Positions 17,670 to 24,988 of a stretch of 64,000 bases of DNA are shown here, one piece after another; the first letter of the stretch is position 1; each line of letters opens with the position of its first letter. Source of the stretch: Kordiimonas sp. SCSIO 12603 (GTDB lineage Bacteria; Pseudomonadota; Alphaproteobacteria; Sphingomonadales; Kordiimonadaceae); NCBI RefSeq assembly GCF_024398035.1, contig NZ_CP073748.1, positions 1,773,520-1,837,519 on the forward strand. Direction: 5' to 3'. A program made the position numbers and the translations under genes. The notes beneath the pieces are model-generated. The model made no database searches and was not told where the DNA came from. It saw nothing but the letters and a program-made list of their open reading frames with translations.

Positions 17670-18719
17670 ATGACCTTAACTTTCCAAAATATTTCTCATG
17701 CTTACGGTGATAACGCCGTTCTGAAGAATGTAAACCTTGAAGCAAAGGCCGGTGAAATCACCTGTCTTTTAGGCCCGTCAGGTGGCGGTAAAAGTACTAT
17801 GTTGCGTTTGGCAGCTGGCCTAGAGCCACTTCAGGCTGGCGAGATTTTGGTGGACGGTGAAACACTGGCTACGCCGGGGGATGAACCCGCACCGGAAGAT
17901 CGCCCTGTTGGTTTAATGTTTCAGGAAAATGCGCTGTTTCCGCATATGACCCTTGCGGAGAATATCGCTTTTGGTCTTGAGGGAAAGACCAGAGCGGAAA
18001 AAGAGGCAATTGCTTCAAGCCTCTTGAAGTCCATCGGGCTGCCGGATTTTGAAAGCAGGTATCCCCACACCCTTTCAGGTGGGCAGCAACAACGTGTAGC
18101 ACTGGCTAGATCACTCGCACCAAAACCGCGCGTTCTGTTGATGGATGAACCATACGCAAGCATTGATAGTACACTCCGTCGTGCGCTCAGGGAATCTGCG
18201 CGCCGTACGCTTAAGGAAAGTGGGACAACCACAATCCTTGTAACGCATGATCCATCAGAAGCGATGGAAATGGCGGATGTGATCGCGGTGCTTGATGCCG
18301 GGAAAATTGTTCAGGCTGCTACGCCTAAGGAACTGTATGAAAACCCGGTTGATCCAACGGTGGCTGGACTGTTTGGGAATGCGCAAACCATTCCCGCACT
18401 TTGCACAGAAACTGGTTACCTCACGGATTACGGCAGCATTGGCTGCCCTAAGGCTGACACATCTGAACGTAAGAATTGTACGCTCGTTGTACGGCCAAGT
18501 GGCCTTAAGTTAGAAAAGGTGGAAGAAGCATCGCTTCGTATTGCGGATATTCGTTTTGTTGGAAGCAGTTGGTTGGTGTTCTTGTTGCCGGTTGAGGCGG
18601 CACCATCCCTTGCCCCACTTCGAGTGTCGGTTCCAAACGCAGATAACCTTTCAGTAGGGGATAATGTTCGTCTCTCTGCTGCTTCGAAGGAATTCTTCGT
18701 TTTCCATCACCAAAAATAA
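17670..18719 (+). CDS. Ferric-iron ABC transporter ATP-binding protein (FbpC-type)
   Basis: A 349-residue ABC ATPase. Walker A GPSGGGKST spans residues 35-43, the Q-loop is in LMFQENALFPHMT, the signature is LSGGQQQRVALARSL, Walker B is VLLMDEP with a downstream switch histidine in LVTHDPSEAMEMAD, and a TOBE-like C-terminal domain (about 240-349) is present as in FbpC. It energises the permease encoded divergently at 15890-17521 with the binding protein at 18792. The start ATG at 17670 gives the canonical N-terminus MTLTFQNISHAYGD. Confidence 0.88.
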   Translation: MTLTFQNISHAYGDNAVLKNVNLEAKAGEITCLLGPSGGGKSTMLRLAAGLEPLQAGEILVDGETLATPGDEPAPEDRPVGLMFQENALFPHMTLAENIAFGLEGKTRAEKEAIASSLLKSIGLPDFESRYPHTLSGGQQQRVALARSLAPKPRVLLMDEPYASIDSTLRRALRESARRTLKESGTTTILVTHDPSEAMEMADVIAVLDAGKIVQAATPKELYENPVDPTVAGLFGNAQTIPALCTETGYLTDYGSIGCPKADTSERKNCTLVVRPSGLKLEKVEEASLRIADIRFVGSSWLVFLLPVEAAPSLAPLRVSVPNADNLSVGDNVRLSAASKEFFVFHHQK

Positions 18720-18747
18720 CCCAGAGGCTGGACAATTAATTTTGTTA

Positions 18748-18764
18748 TTGATAATTACTATCAA
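18748..18764. promoter_or_regulatory. Fur-box-like site upstream of the iron-binding protein gene
   Basis: TTGATA-ATTAC-TATCAA is a perfect 6-bp inverted repeat with a 5-base spacer, matching the core of the GATAAT-type Fur consensus. It ends 27 bases before the start codon at 18792 and lies after the ATPase stop codon, so it should control a promoter private to the binding-protein gene. Fur is the simplest reader; Irr or RirA cannot be excluded in this group. Confidence 0.6.
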
Positions 18765-18791
18765 TAAATATGAAAGAAAATAGGGGATACC

Positions 18792-19811
18792 ATGATTCGC
18801 CAATTTACCAAGACAGCAATGGCCGCAGCGATGGCAGTAACAGGCTTGTTCGCAAGCTCAGCAAATGCGGATGGTGTTGTGAATGTATATAGTGCACGCC
18901 ACTATGATACTGATCTCGCGCTTTACGCTGATTTTGAAAAACAGACAGGCGTTAAAGTTAACCTGATTGAAGCAGCGAGCGATACGCTCATTGAACGTAT
19001 CCTGAATGAAGGTAAATACAGCCCAGCTGATATTCTCATCACTGTGGATGCAGGCCGCCTGTACCGTGCAGAGCAAAAAGGTATTTTTGCGCCGTTTACA
19101 TCAGCTGTTTTGGAAGAGCGTGTGCCAGCACATCTTCGTCATCCAAATGGTCAGTGGTATGGCCTTTCCAAGCGTGCTCGTGTGATTATTTATAATGCCG
19201 CAAAAGGTAAGCCTGAAGGCCTGAACACTTATGAAGATCTGGCGAAGCCTGAGTTCAAAGGTCAGATTTGTGTTCGTTCTTCTTCCAATATTTATAATAT
19301 CTCGCTTCTAGCTGCTATGGTTGGCCGTGTTGGTGAAGAAAAAGCGGAAGAATGGACCAAAGGCGTTGTGGCAAACTTCCGCCGCCGTCCACAAGGGAAT
19401 GACACAGCAAACATCCGTGCGGTGGCTTCTGGTGAGTGTGAACTTTCAATTGTGAACACCTATTATCTGGCACGTTTGCTTGCAAGCGGTAATGAAGTGG
19501 GCAAACAGGTTGGTGTAATCTACCCGAACCAGGAAACTTCTGGTACGCACGTGAACATCAGCGGTGCTGGTGTGCTTAAGTATGCGCCGAACCGTGAAAA
19601 CGCCATTAAGTTCATTGAATATCTGACAGAAAACCGTGCTCAGTACCTGTTTGTTGAAGGTAATAATGAGTACCCGGTTGTTAAGGGCGCGAATGTTACT
19701 GATGTTGTGAAGCAGATGGGCGAGTTCAAGGAAGATACAATTAATGCAAGTGAACTGGGTATAAACCAGGCCGCTGCTGTGCGTATCTTTGACCGTGCCG
19801 GTTGGAACTAA
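18792..19811 (+). CDS. Ferric-iron ABC transporter substrate-binding protein (FbpA/FutA-type)
   Basis: A 339-residue periplasmic protein with a Sec signal peptide (cleavage near ANADG, residue about 27). The mature N-terminus NVYSARHYDTDLALYADFE is typical of the FutA/IdiA group, and the tyrosine pair in NTYYLARLL (about residue 220) matches the iron-binding tyrosines of this family. It should capture Fe3+ in the periplasm and deliver it to the permease/ATPase pair next door. A Fur-like box lies just upstream, supporting iron repression, and a strong terminator follows. Confidence 0.9.
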   Translation: MIRQFTKTAMAAAMAVTGLFASSANADGVVNVYSARHYDTDLALYADFEKQTGVKVNLIEAASDTLIERILNEGKYSPADILITVDAGRLYRAEQKGIFAPFTSAVLEERVPAHLRHPNGQWYGLSKRARVIIYNAAKGKPEGLNTYEDLAKPEFKGQICVRSSSNIYNISLLAAMVGRVGEEKAEEWTKGVVANFRRRPQGNDTANIRAVASGECELSIVNTYYLARLLASGNEVGKQVGVIYPNQETSGTHVNISGAGVLKYAPNRENAIKFIEYLTENRAQYLFVEGNNEYPVVKGANVTDVVKQMGEFKEDTINASELGINQAAAVRIFDRAGWN

Positions 19812-19835
19812 GTTTTAAACGCCATAGAGTGATTT

Positions 19836-19861
19836 AAGGGAGCTATTTAGCTCCCTTTTTT
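19836..19861 (+). terminator. Terminator between the convergent iron-uptake and piuC genes
   Basis: AAGGGAGCT / AGCTCCCTT stem around ATTT, followed by T residues. It lies 25 bases after the binding-protein stop codon and just before the convergent end of piuC, so it may serve the plus strand mainly. Confidence 0.85.
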
Positions 19862-19867
19862 ATTTGC

Positions 19868-20530
19868 CTAATCTGCCCAGATGCGGGTGAGATTGCTTTT
19901 TGCTTTGAGAATTTGCATGCGAGCGTTGAGGTTTTCGTCTGTGTCTGGCAGCTGCGCGAGCGCTGTATGCAGGTCAAACAGAATTTCTCTGTGCTCAGCA
20001 AGGCGAACACGACTTTGAACCCAGCCGACAGCGGCTAATCGTGTCCCTTCTGTTACCTCAGCTACATGGTGAAGTGTGGTGGAAGGATAGAGGGTAAGCG
20101 CACCCTTAGGCAGTTTTACCTTTTCTTCCCCATCATGCTTGCAGAGCACCAGCTCACCACCTTCATATGTTTCCGGATCAGACAGGAACAAGGTGAAAGA
20201 AAGATCAGTGCGCGTACCAGCGATGATTGGGTCATCCACATGCGTCCCATACTGCATACCAGGGCCGTACCGGTTGATCATGAGTTTCGCGAATTTCTGA
20301 GGGAGTGCGGCTGCTTTGAATACAGGATGATTCATCAGCGCTTTCTCAATAAGTTTTAAGGCCCCTTTAACTTCAACAGCATCAGGGCGAGCCTGAAGGT
20401 TTGATTTCACCCGGCGCGCGGTGCGGCCTGCGGTTTTCTTTCCGTCTTCATAAAGCGCATCATTTGATAAAGAATCTGTAATGGCCTTGAGTGTGTGGGA
20501 ATCTAAGATATTATCGAGAAAAATTTGCAT
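19868..20530 (-). CDS. piuC: Fe(II)/2-oxoglutarate-dependent hydroxylase, PiuC/YbiX family
   Basis: A 220-residue protein when started at the ATG at 20530; a longer frame to 20593 would run through the Fur-like box and palindrome of the promoter and adds residues foreign to the family. It shows TAGRTARRVKSNLQ near the N-terminus and the iron ligands HVD in GTHVDDPI and the distal His in TLHHVAEV, with the 2-oxoglutarate-binding Arg in GTRLAAVGW. PiuC proteins are iron-repressed and accompany siderophore or iron uptake genes; their substrate is not settled. It lies next to the ferric-iron transporter and is divergent from a Gly-Glu repeat lipoprotein. Confidence 0.88.
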   Translation of the reverse strand: MQIFLDNILDSHTLKAITDSLSNDALYEDGKKTAGRTARRVKSNLQARPDAVEVKGALKLIEKALMNHPVFKAAALPQKFAKLMINRYGPGMQYGTHVDDPIIAGTRTDLSFTLFLSDPETYEGGELVLCKHDGEEKVKLPKGALTLYPSTTLHHVAEVTEGTRLAAVGWVQSRVRLAEHREILFDLHTALAQLPDTDENLNARMQILKAKSNLTRIWAD

Positions 20531-20540
20531 GATCTTTTGT

Positions 20541-20559
20541 AATAATGAGAATTGTTTGC
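20541..20559. promoter_or_regulatory. Fur-box-like site in the piuC / lipoprotein divergent promoter
   Basis: AATAATGAGAATTGTTTGC matches 13 of 19 positions of the classical E. coli Fur consensus by my count, including the run ATAATGA. It begins 10 bases upstream of the piuC start and about 85 bases from the opposite gene, so it could repress both. Confidence 0.55.
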
Positions 20560-20564
20560 AAAAT

Positions 20565-20584
20565 AGATTAATCATGATTAATCT
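20565..20584. promoter_or_regulatory. Perfect 20-bp palindrome in the divergent promoter
   Basis: AGATTAATCA followed directly by TGATTAATCT, with no spacer and no mismatch. It lies between the Fur-like site and the lipoprotein gene. It is probably an operator for a second dimeric regulator or overlaps the promoter core; the identity of the reader is unknown. Confidence 0.5.
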
Positions 20585-20642
20585 GCCGATCAACTAAATT
20601 AAACCCGCATGTTTTTTTGTCAATTTTGAAGGGGTAGGATCA

Positions 20643-21572
20643 ATGGAAAAGCGTACCAAGCTTTGGACGAATATGAGCGCTATTGCCTTTGCTAGTGTTA
20701 CAGCGCTGAGCGGCTGTGCCACAGGCGGCGAAGGTGAAGGCGAGGGGGAAGGTGAAGGCGAAGGCCATCAGGTTGTTGTCGACGGTTCCCAAACATCACA
20801 AGTTGCTTCTTCTGGCGGTGAAGGCGAAGGAGAAGGTGAGGGCGAGGGAGAAGGCGAAGGTAACGCTGCCCCTGCTGGTGAAGGCGAGGGAGAAGGTGAA
20901 GGAGAGGGCGAAGGCGCTGCTTCTGATGCTGAACTCGCGAAAGATGATCTAGCATACCTAACACAACTTGGCCTTATGCGCGGCCACCTATTTGTGGGTA
21001 ATGAGCTTTATAAAGCAGGCCATATTGATCACGCTAAAATGCATATGAAGCACCCAAAGAGTGAGCTTTATGCTGAAGTTGTACCTGCGTTTGAAGCGCG
21101 CGGCTCTAAAGGATTTGCTGAAGAGCTTGAAATGCTTGCAACAGCTGTAGAGGGCGAAAAAGGTGATGCTGCCGTGGCTGCTGGTTATGCGGCCGTAACT
21201 GCCGCCATTGCGAAGAATGAAGGCTTTGTATCTGCCGCAAGCGGCACTGCTGCTGAAAAGCTGAAACTTGCTGTTGCGCTTCTCCGCACAGCTGGTGAAG
21301 AGTATGCGATCGCTGTTGTAGACGGTAAAATGCAGAATGCACACGAATATCAAGATGCGTTCGGTTTCACAAACATCGCGAAGGCTATCCTTGAAACATC
21401 TTCTAAATCTACTGCTGCTGAAGCAGAGGTTGTTGGTAAAGCGGTAGCTATCATTGAAGGTTTGAAACCACTTTGGCCGGGCATTATGCCTCCAGAAACG
21501 CTGACAACAGAAGCTGGCCAGCTTTATGGCGCCGCTTCACAGATTGAGCTCTTGGCGCTTGGTCTAGAATAA
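20643..21572 (+). CDS. Gly-Glu repeat lipoprotein, divergent from piuC
   Basis: A 309-residue protein. The signal peptide ends in the lipobox LSGC (Cys at about residue 25), predicting a lipid-anchored envelope protein. Three blocks of alternating Gly-Glu (residues about 29-41, 59-73 and 79-91) form a flexible, strongly acidic tether. The globular C-terminal part (about 100-309) is helical and Ala-rich, and begins with a His/Met-rich stretch: GHLFVGNELYKAGHIDHAKMHMKHP. I do not recognise a named family. The acidic blocks and the His/Met stretch could bind metal, which would fit its place beside piuC and the Fe3+ transporter and the Fur-like box in the shared promoter, but this is inference. 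The gene is monocistronic with its own terminator. Confidence 0.8.
   Translation: MEKRTKLWTNMSAIAFASVTALSGCATGGEGEGEGEGEGEGHQVVVDGSQTSQVASSGGEGEGEGEGEGEGEGNAAPAGEGEGEGEGEGEGAASDAELAKDDLAYLTQLGLMRGHLFVGNELYKAGHIDHAKMHMKHPKSELYAEVVPAFEARGSKGFAEELEMLATAVEGEKGDAAVAAGYAAVTAAIAKNEGFVSAASGTAAEKLKLAVALLRTAGEEYAIAVVDGKMQNAHEYQDAFGFTNIAKAILETSSKSTAAEAEVVGKAVAIIEGLKPLWPGIMPPETLTTEAGQLYGAASQIELLALGLE
20727..20915 (+). repeat. Three hexanucleotide (GGNGAR) repeat blocks coding Gly-Glu
   Basis: Blocks at 20727-20765, 20817-20861 and 20877-20915 consist of GGN-GAR codons encoding 6, 7 and 6 Gly-Glu pairs. Codon third positions vary between units, so the repeats are not identical, but the structure is prone to slippage in steps of 6 bases, which would change length without shifting the frame. 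Confidence 0.85.
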
Positions 21573-21595
21573 ATCTACAAAAGCATAGAAAAGAC

Positions 21596-21623
21596 AAAGC
21601 CTCGGTTTTTCCGGGGCTTTTTT
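21596..21623 (+). terminator. Terminator of the Gly-Glu lipoprotein gene
   Basis: The stem AAAGCCTCGG / CCGGGGCTTT (one wobble) with a TTTTT loop is followed by further T residues, starting 24 bases after the stop codon. Confidence 0.8.
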
Positions 21624-21781
21624 ATGCCGAACAGTATAAATCTTGGTTTTGTTCACATATTCGCAATAAAATCTCTGCAACTACTTTCTAAATATGGTAG
21701 GCAAATATCCAATCGTATAAGTGAAGGTGTTAAACCTTTAGGGGTGTTGGCCTTGTATAAATTAAAGACTATGGATGTGTG

Positions 21782-22252
21782 ATGAGTAAGCAGGACATAT
21801 ATCAAACCACAGAAAGCCAGATTTTGGCGGTTCTTGAAGGCGAAGAGAATGTAACAGCGCAAATGGCAACTGTTTCTTGTCTGTTATCGCTCGCATTCCC
21901 GGAAACTTATTTCTGGACTGGCTTTTATGTGGTTGATCCGGTGCAGGAACGCATGCTGGTGGTTGGACCTTATCAAGGTACACTTGGGTGTTTGCGCATT
22001 CCATTTGGTCGCGGTGTATGTGGTACAGCTGCTGAAACCGGCGAAACTCAGGTGGTTGAAGATGTGCATGCATTAGCAAACCATATTGCCTGTGATAGCC
22101 GCTCCAACAGTGAAATTGTTGTGCCAGTGACAAACACAGCTGGTGAGCTGATCGCTGTGTTTGATGTGGATTCAGAACAGCACGCAGCATTTGATGAAAC
22201 AGATAAAGAATGGCTTGAGCGCATTCTTGGTAAAGTTTTCTCAGGAAAATAA
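21782..22252 (+). CDS. msrC: Free methionine-(R)-sulfoxide reductase (GAF domain)
   Basis: A 156-residue single GAF-domain protein. The ATG at 21782 is used; a GTG immediately upstream is in frame but unnecessary. The three cysteines of the fRMsr family are in place: C70 in GCLRIPFGRG, C80 in GVCGTAA and C104 in HIACDSRSNSEIV, with the conserved VEDVHA between them. The enzyme reduces free methionine-R-sulfoxide using a disulfide relay, so it protects the methionine pool from oxidation. The gloA gene begins one base after its stop codon, suggesting a small detoxification operon. Confidence 0.92.
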   Translation: MSKQDIYQTTESQILAVLEGEENVTAQMATVSCLLSLAFPETYFWTGFYVVDPVQERMLVVGPYQGTLGCLRIPFGRGVCGTAAETGETQVVEDVHALANHIACDSRSNSEIVVPVTNTAGELIAVFDVDSEQHAAFDETDKEWLERILGKVFSGK

Positions 22253-22253
22253 G

Positions 22254-22673
22254 ATGAAATATCTCCATACAATGGTTCGGGTAACGAACCTTGAAGAATC
22301 TATGGATTTCTACTGTAACAAGCTTGGGCTTAAGGAAGTAGGCCGGAAAGAAGTGGAAGCAGGGCGTTTCACGCTTGTTTTCCTCGCGGCTGAAGACAAC
22401 GAGGATGCTCAGGTAGAGCTTACTTATAACTGGGACCCGGAAGAATATGATGAGGGCCGTAACTTTGGCCATCTAGCTTACGCGGTGGATGATATTTACG
22501 AAACCTGTCAGCGTTTGATGGATAAAGGCGTGGTTATTAATCGCCCTCCGCGCGATGGATATATGGCCTTTATCAGGAGTCCGGATAATATTTCTATCGA
22601 GCTATTACAAAAAGGTGGACGCCTAGAACCGCAGGAACCGTGGGCTTCGATGAAAAATATTGGCAAGTGGTAA
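22254..22673 (+). CDS. gloA: Lactoylglutathione lyase (glyoxalase I)
   Basis: A 139-residue protein of the vicinal-oxygen-chelate fold, starting one base after the msrC stop codon. The four metal ligands are recognisable: H5 in MKYLHTMVRV, a Glu in VELTYNW, a His in NFGHLAYAV and a Glu in SIELLQK. It converts the methylglyoxal-glutathione hemithioacetal to S-lactoylglutathione in the cytoplasm. The length and the EYDEGRNFGHLAYAVDD stretch match the short bacterial (Ni-type) enzymes. Confidence 0.92.
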   Translation: MKYLHTMVRVTNLEESMDFYCNKLGLKEVGRKEVEAGRFTLVFLAAEDNEDAQVELTYNWDPEEYDEGRNFGHLAYAVDDIYETCQRLMDKGVVINRPPRDGYMAFIRSPDNISIELLQKGGRLEPQEPWASMKNIGKW

Positions 22674-22787
22674 AAAAAAATACCGTTTTTTTTGTCAATA
22701 GGCGAGATTATCGGTTTCTGTAAACCGAATATTTAGGGTTGTTCACCAAGGTATAATGTTAAGAGTGGAATCGCAGGGGATTTTTTC

Positions 22788-24365
22788 TTGAAACTGCATT
22801 GGTCAGACAGATTATCGTTTAAGCTAGCGCGTACAGCAGTAATTATTGCATTTGTTGTAGGTTTAATCTTATCCGCCGGTCAGGTGTATCTTGATTATCT
22901 TGAAGAAGGTGATCTTCTTGATCAGAAGGTGAACAAAAGTTTGGCGGTGGCGCAAAAAGCTGCGACACGGGCTGTACTTATTCTTGATTCTGATTTGGCG
23001 ACAGAGGTTGTCTCTGGTCTGATGGAATATGATTATATCGCGGAAGCGGCTATCCTCGATGATCACGGAGCCGTACTTTCTGCAGACCAGCAGGATACCT
23101 CGGGTTTCGGCACAAATAGTGTACGGGTCGCCAGGCAGTTAATCACAGATATTTCCACCTACGAACGTGAACTTGAACTACCAGATACCATGGCGGATCA
23201 GCCAGGCAGCTTGCGCGTTGTAGTTGACCGAGCTGTGGGTTTGCAGCCTTTCTTCTCGCGTGCTGTAACAACCTTTATGTCAGGGCTAGTACGCAACCTT
23301 TTGCTCGTACTTCTCCTTTATTTTGCGTTCCACCAAGGGCTTACAAAATCCCTTGTTCAGATTGTGGAAAAGATTTCTGCGATTAATCCTGAACAGCCGA
23401 GAGAGCAAAGAATTGCGGTTCATAAAAAACATCGCAAAGATGAGCTTGGCCTTCTTGCGAGCCAGATTAACCTGTCTTTTGATGCGGTGCAGGTGCTTAT
23501 TGATAACCTTAGATCAACAAACAAAGCGCTTTCATCTTCTGAGGAAACACTACGGAAGCGGTCCTGGGAACTTGAGCAGGAAGTTGAGCGTACCAAGAAA
23601 ACCACCATGGAGCTTTTGGTTACTAAAGAGCAGGCCGAAGCTGCGAACCGTGCAAAAAGTGTGTTCCTTGCAAACGTGAGCCACGAACTCCGTACACCGC
23701 TTAATGCGATTATTGGTTTCTCAAGCATTATGGCTGATCAGATGTTCGGGCCAATTGGCCATGAAAAATACCGCGAGTATCTTCAGGACATTCGAAACTC
23801 CAGTGAACATCTCTCCGATATTCTGGGTGAGGTGCTTGATTTGGCTAAAATTGAAGCTGGTCAGTTCAACATGGAAGAAGAAACTGTTGATGTGGTGAAA
23901 ATGTTCCATGAAAGCCTTGCGCTTATTGGTGGACAGGCGCTGCAAAAAGGTTTCCAGATCGACCTGAAGTTACCACCAAATGAAGACCTGCCTAAAGTTA
24001 ACGGGGACCGTTTACGTCTTAAGCAGTCTGTTCTTAATCTTCTGTCTAATGCAGTGAAGTTTACTCCGGCAGGTGGTAATAATGTGCAAATCGCCTCTTG
24101 GGTTACAGATAGTGGTGAGTTAGCAATTAACGTTAAAGACAGCGGTATTGGTATTCCGAAAGAAGATCAGGAATTGGTTTTCTCACCATTTGTAAGAGCG
24201 GCATCAGCGCTTAGTAAAAACCATGAAGGCACAGGCCTTGGTCTTGCTTTGGTGAAGGTTTTTGTTGATATGCATGATGGCCGGGTTGAGCTTGAAAGCA
24301 CCATGGATATCGGCTCTAGCTTTACCATTTATCTTCCAAATGAACGTATTATCGAAGAGGCTTAA
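22788..24365 (+). CDS. Membrane-bound sensor histidine kinase
   Basis: A 525-residue kinase with a TTG start preceded by a CAGGGGA ribosome binding site. An N-terminal transmembrane helix (about 14-36), a periplasmic sensor region of about 130 residues and a second helix (about 165-185) are followed by a HAMP-like linker and a coiled coil (about 240-290). The HisKA domain carries the phospho-acceptor H299 in FLANVSHELRTPLNAIIGF. The ATPase domain has the N-box NLLSNAVKFTP, the G1 box DSGIGIP and the G2 box GTGLGLALV. The DHp sequence (with FGPIG..KYREYLQDI) is that of the alphaproteobacterial PleC/PdhS/DivJ-like group. No response regulator gene is adjacent, so it is an orphan. Confidence 0.9.
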   Translation: MKLHWSDRLSFKLARTAVIIAFVVGLILSAGQVYLDYLEEGDLLDQKVNKSLAVAQKAATRAVLILDSDLATEVVSGLMEYDYIAEAAILDDHGAVLSADQQDTSGFGTNSVRVARQLITDISTYERELELPDTMADQPGSLRVVVDRAVGLQPFFSRAVTTFMSGLVRNLLLVLLLYFAFHQGLTKSLVQIVEKISAINPEQPREQRIAVHKKHRKDELGLLASQINLSFDAVQVLIDNLRSTNKALSSSEETLRKRSWELEQEVERTKKTTMELLVTKEQAEAANRAKSVFLANVSHELRTPLNAIIGFSSIMADQMFGPIGHEKYREYLQDIRNSSEHLSDILGEVLDLAKIEAGQFNMEEETVDVVKMFHESLALIGGQALQKGFQIDLKLPPNEDLPKVNGDRLRLKQSVLNLLSNAVKFTPAGGNNVQIASWVTDSGELAINVKDSGIGIPKEDQELVFSPFVRAASALSKNHEGTGLGLALVKVFVDMHDGRVELESTMDIGSSFTIYLPNERIIEEA

Positions 24366-24457
24366 GCCGTTTTAACCTTCGTTTAGCAAGGAATAATATC
24401 GCTTTTGTTTCGCTCGTTCTTTCTATATCGGTGAATGTGGAACTGAGGGGAAATACG

Positions 24458-24925
24458 GTGATTAAGAAACATGTAATGGTTGGGGCACTTATGGCTCTTT
24501 CATCAACTGCTACAGGGGCAAGTGACGTAAGCCCTGAAGATATGGTTATCAAACTTTTTGATGCGATGCGCGCCGGTAATGGCGGTGCTATCCGCGAAAT
24601 GGTGGTGGCAGACGCACGGCTTGACCGTTTGAAGCCAGATGGCACGTTACAGCAAGGCACTTTTGAACGCTGGATCAGTTGGGTTGATGCGCAGGAAGAT
24701 GGCGATGCTGATGAACAGGTGTTTGGTGTGAAAACACTTTCTGCATCACCAGAACTGGCGACTGTTTGGGCGCCGTTTGAGCTTACTTATAAAGGTAAGT
24801 TTGTTGGATGCGGTATTAACCAGTTCACACTGGCGAAATCGAAGGATGGTTGGAAATTCTTGTACGGCATCGATATGCACCATGATGGTGATTGCGCCGA
24901 GTTTAAGAAAGAAATTATGAAGTAG
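24458..24925 (+). CDS. Secreted NTF2/SnoaL-like hypothetical protein
   Basis: A 155-residue product when begun at the GTG at 24458, 7 bases after a GAGGGG ribosome binding site. The N-terminus is a short signal peptide (MIKKHVMVGALMALSS... to about residue 22). The mature part has the alpha-then-beta order of SnoaL/DUF4440-like proteins: a helix SPEDMVIKLFDAMRAGNGGAI, then strands ending in KDGWKFLYGIDMHH. Two Cys near the C-terminus (CGIN and DCAEF) could form a disulfide. Members act as small-molecule enzymes or binding domains; no function is assigned. Monocistronic, closed by a strong terminator. Confidence 0.7.
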   Translation: MIKKHVMVGALMALSSTATGASDVSPEDMVIKLFDAMRAGNGGAIREMVVADARLDRLKPDGTLQQGTFERWISWVDAQEDGDADEQVFGVKTLSASPELATVWAPFELTYKGKFVGCGINQFTLAKSKDGWKFLYGIDMHHDGDCAEFKKEIMK

Positions 24926-24950
24926 CCCGAGGAAAACGGGCGAGGGTAGA

Positions 24951-24986
24951 AAAGGGAAGCAAGCGGTGGGCTTGCTTCCCTTTTTT
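24951..24986 (+). terminator. Strong terminator between convergent genes
   Basis: The stem AAGGGAAGCAAGC / GCTTGCTTCCCTT with a GGTGG loop is followed by a T-run. A-residues on the left side may let it serve the convergent PLP-enzyme gene as well. Confidence 0.88.
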
Positions 24987-24988
24987 AA

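Noticed and set aside
20531-20593. N-terminal extension of PiuC to 20593
   Set aside because: It would translate the Fur-like site and palindrome, and the family starts at the internal ATG at 20530.
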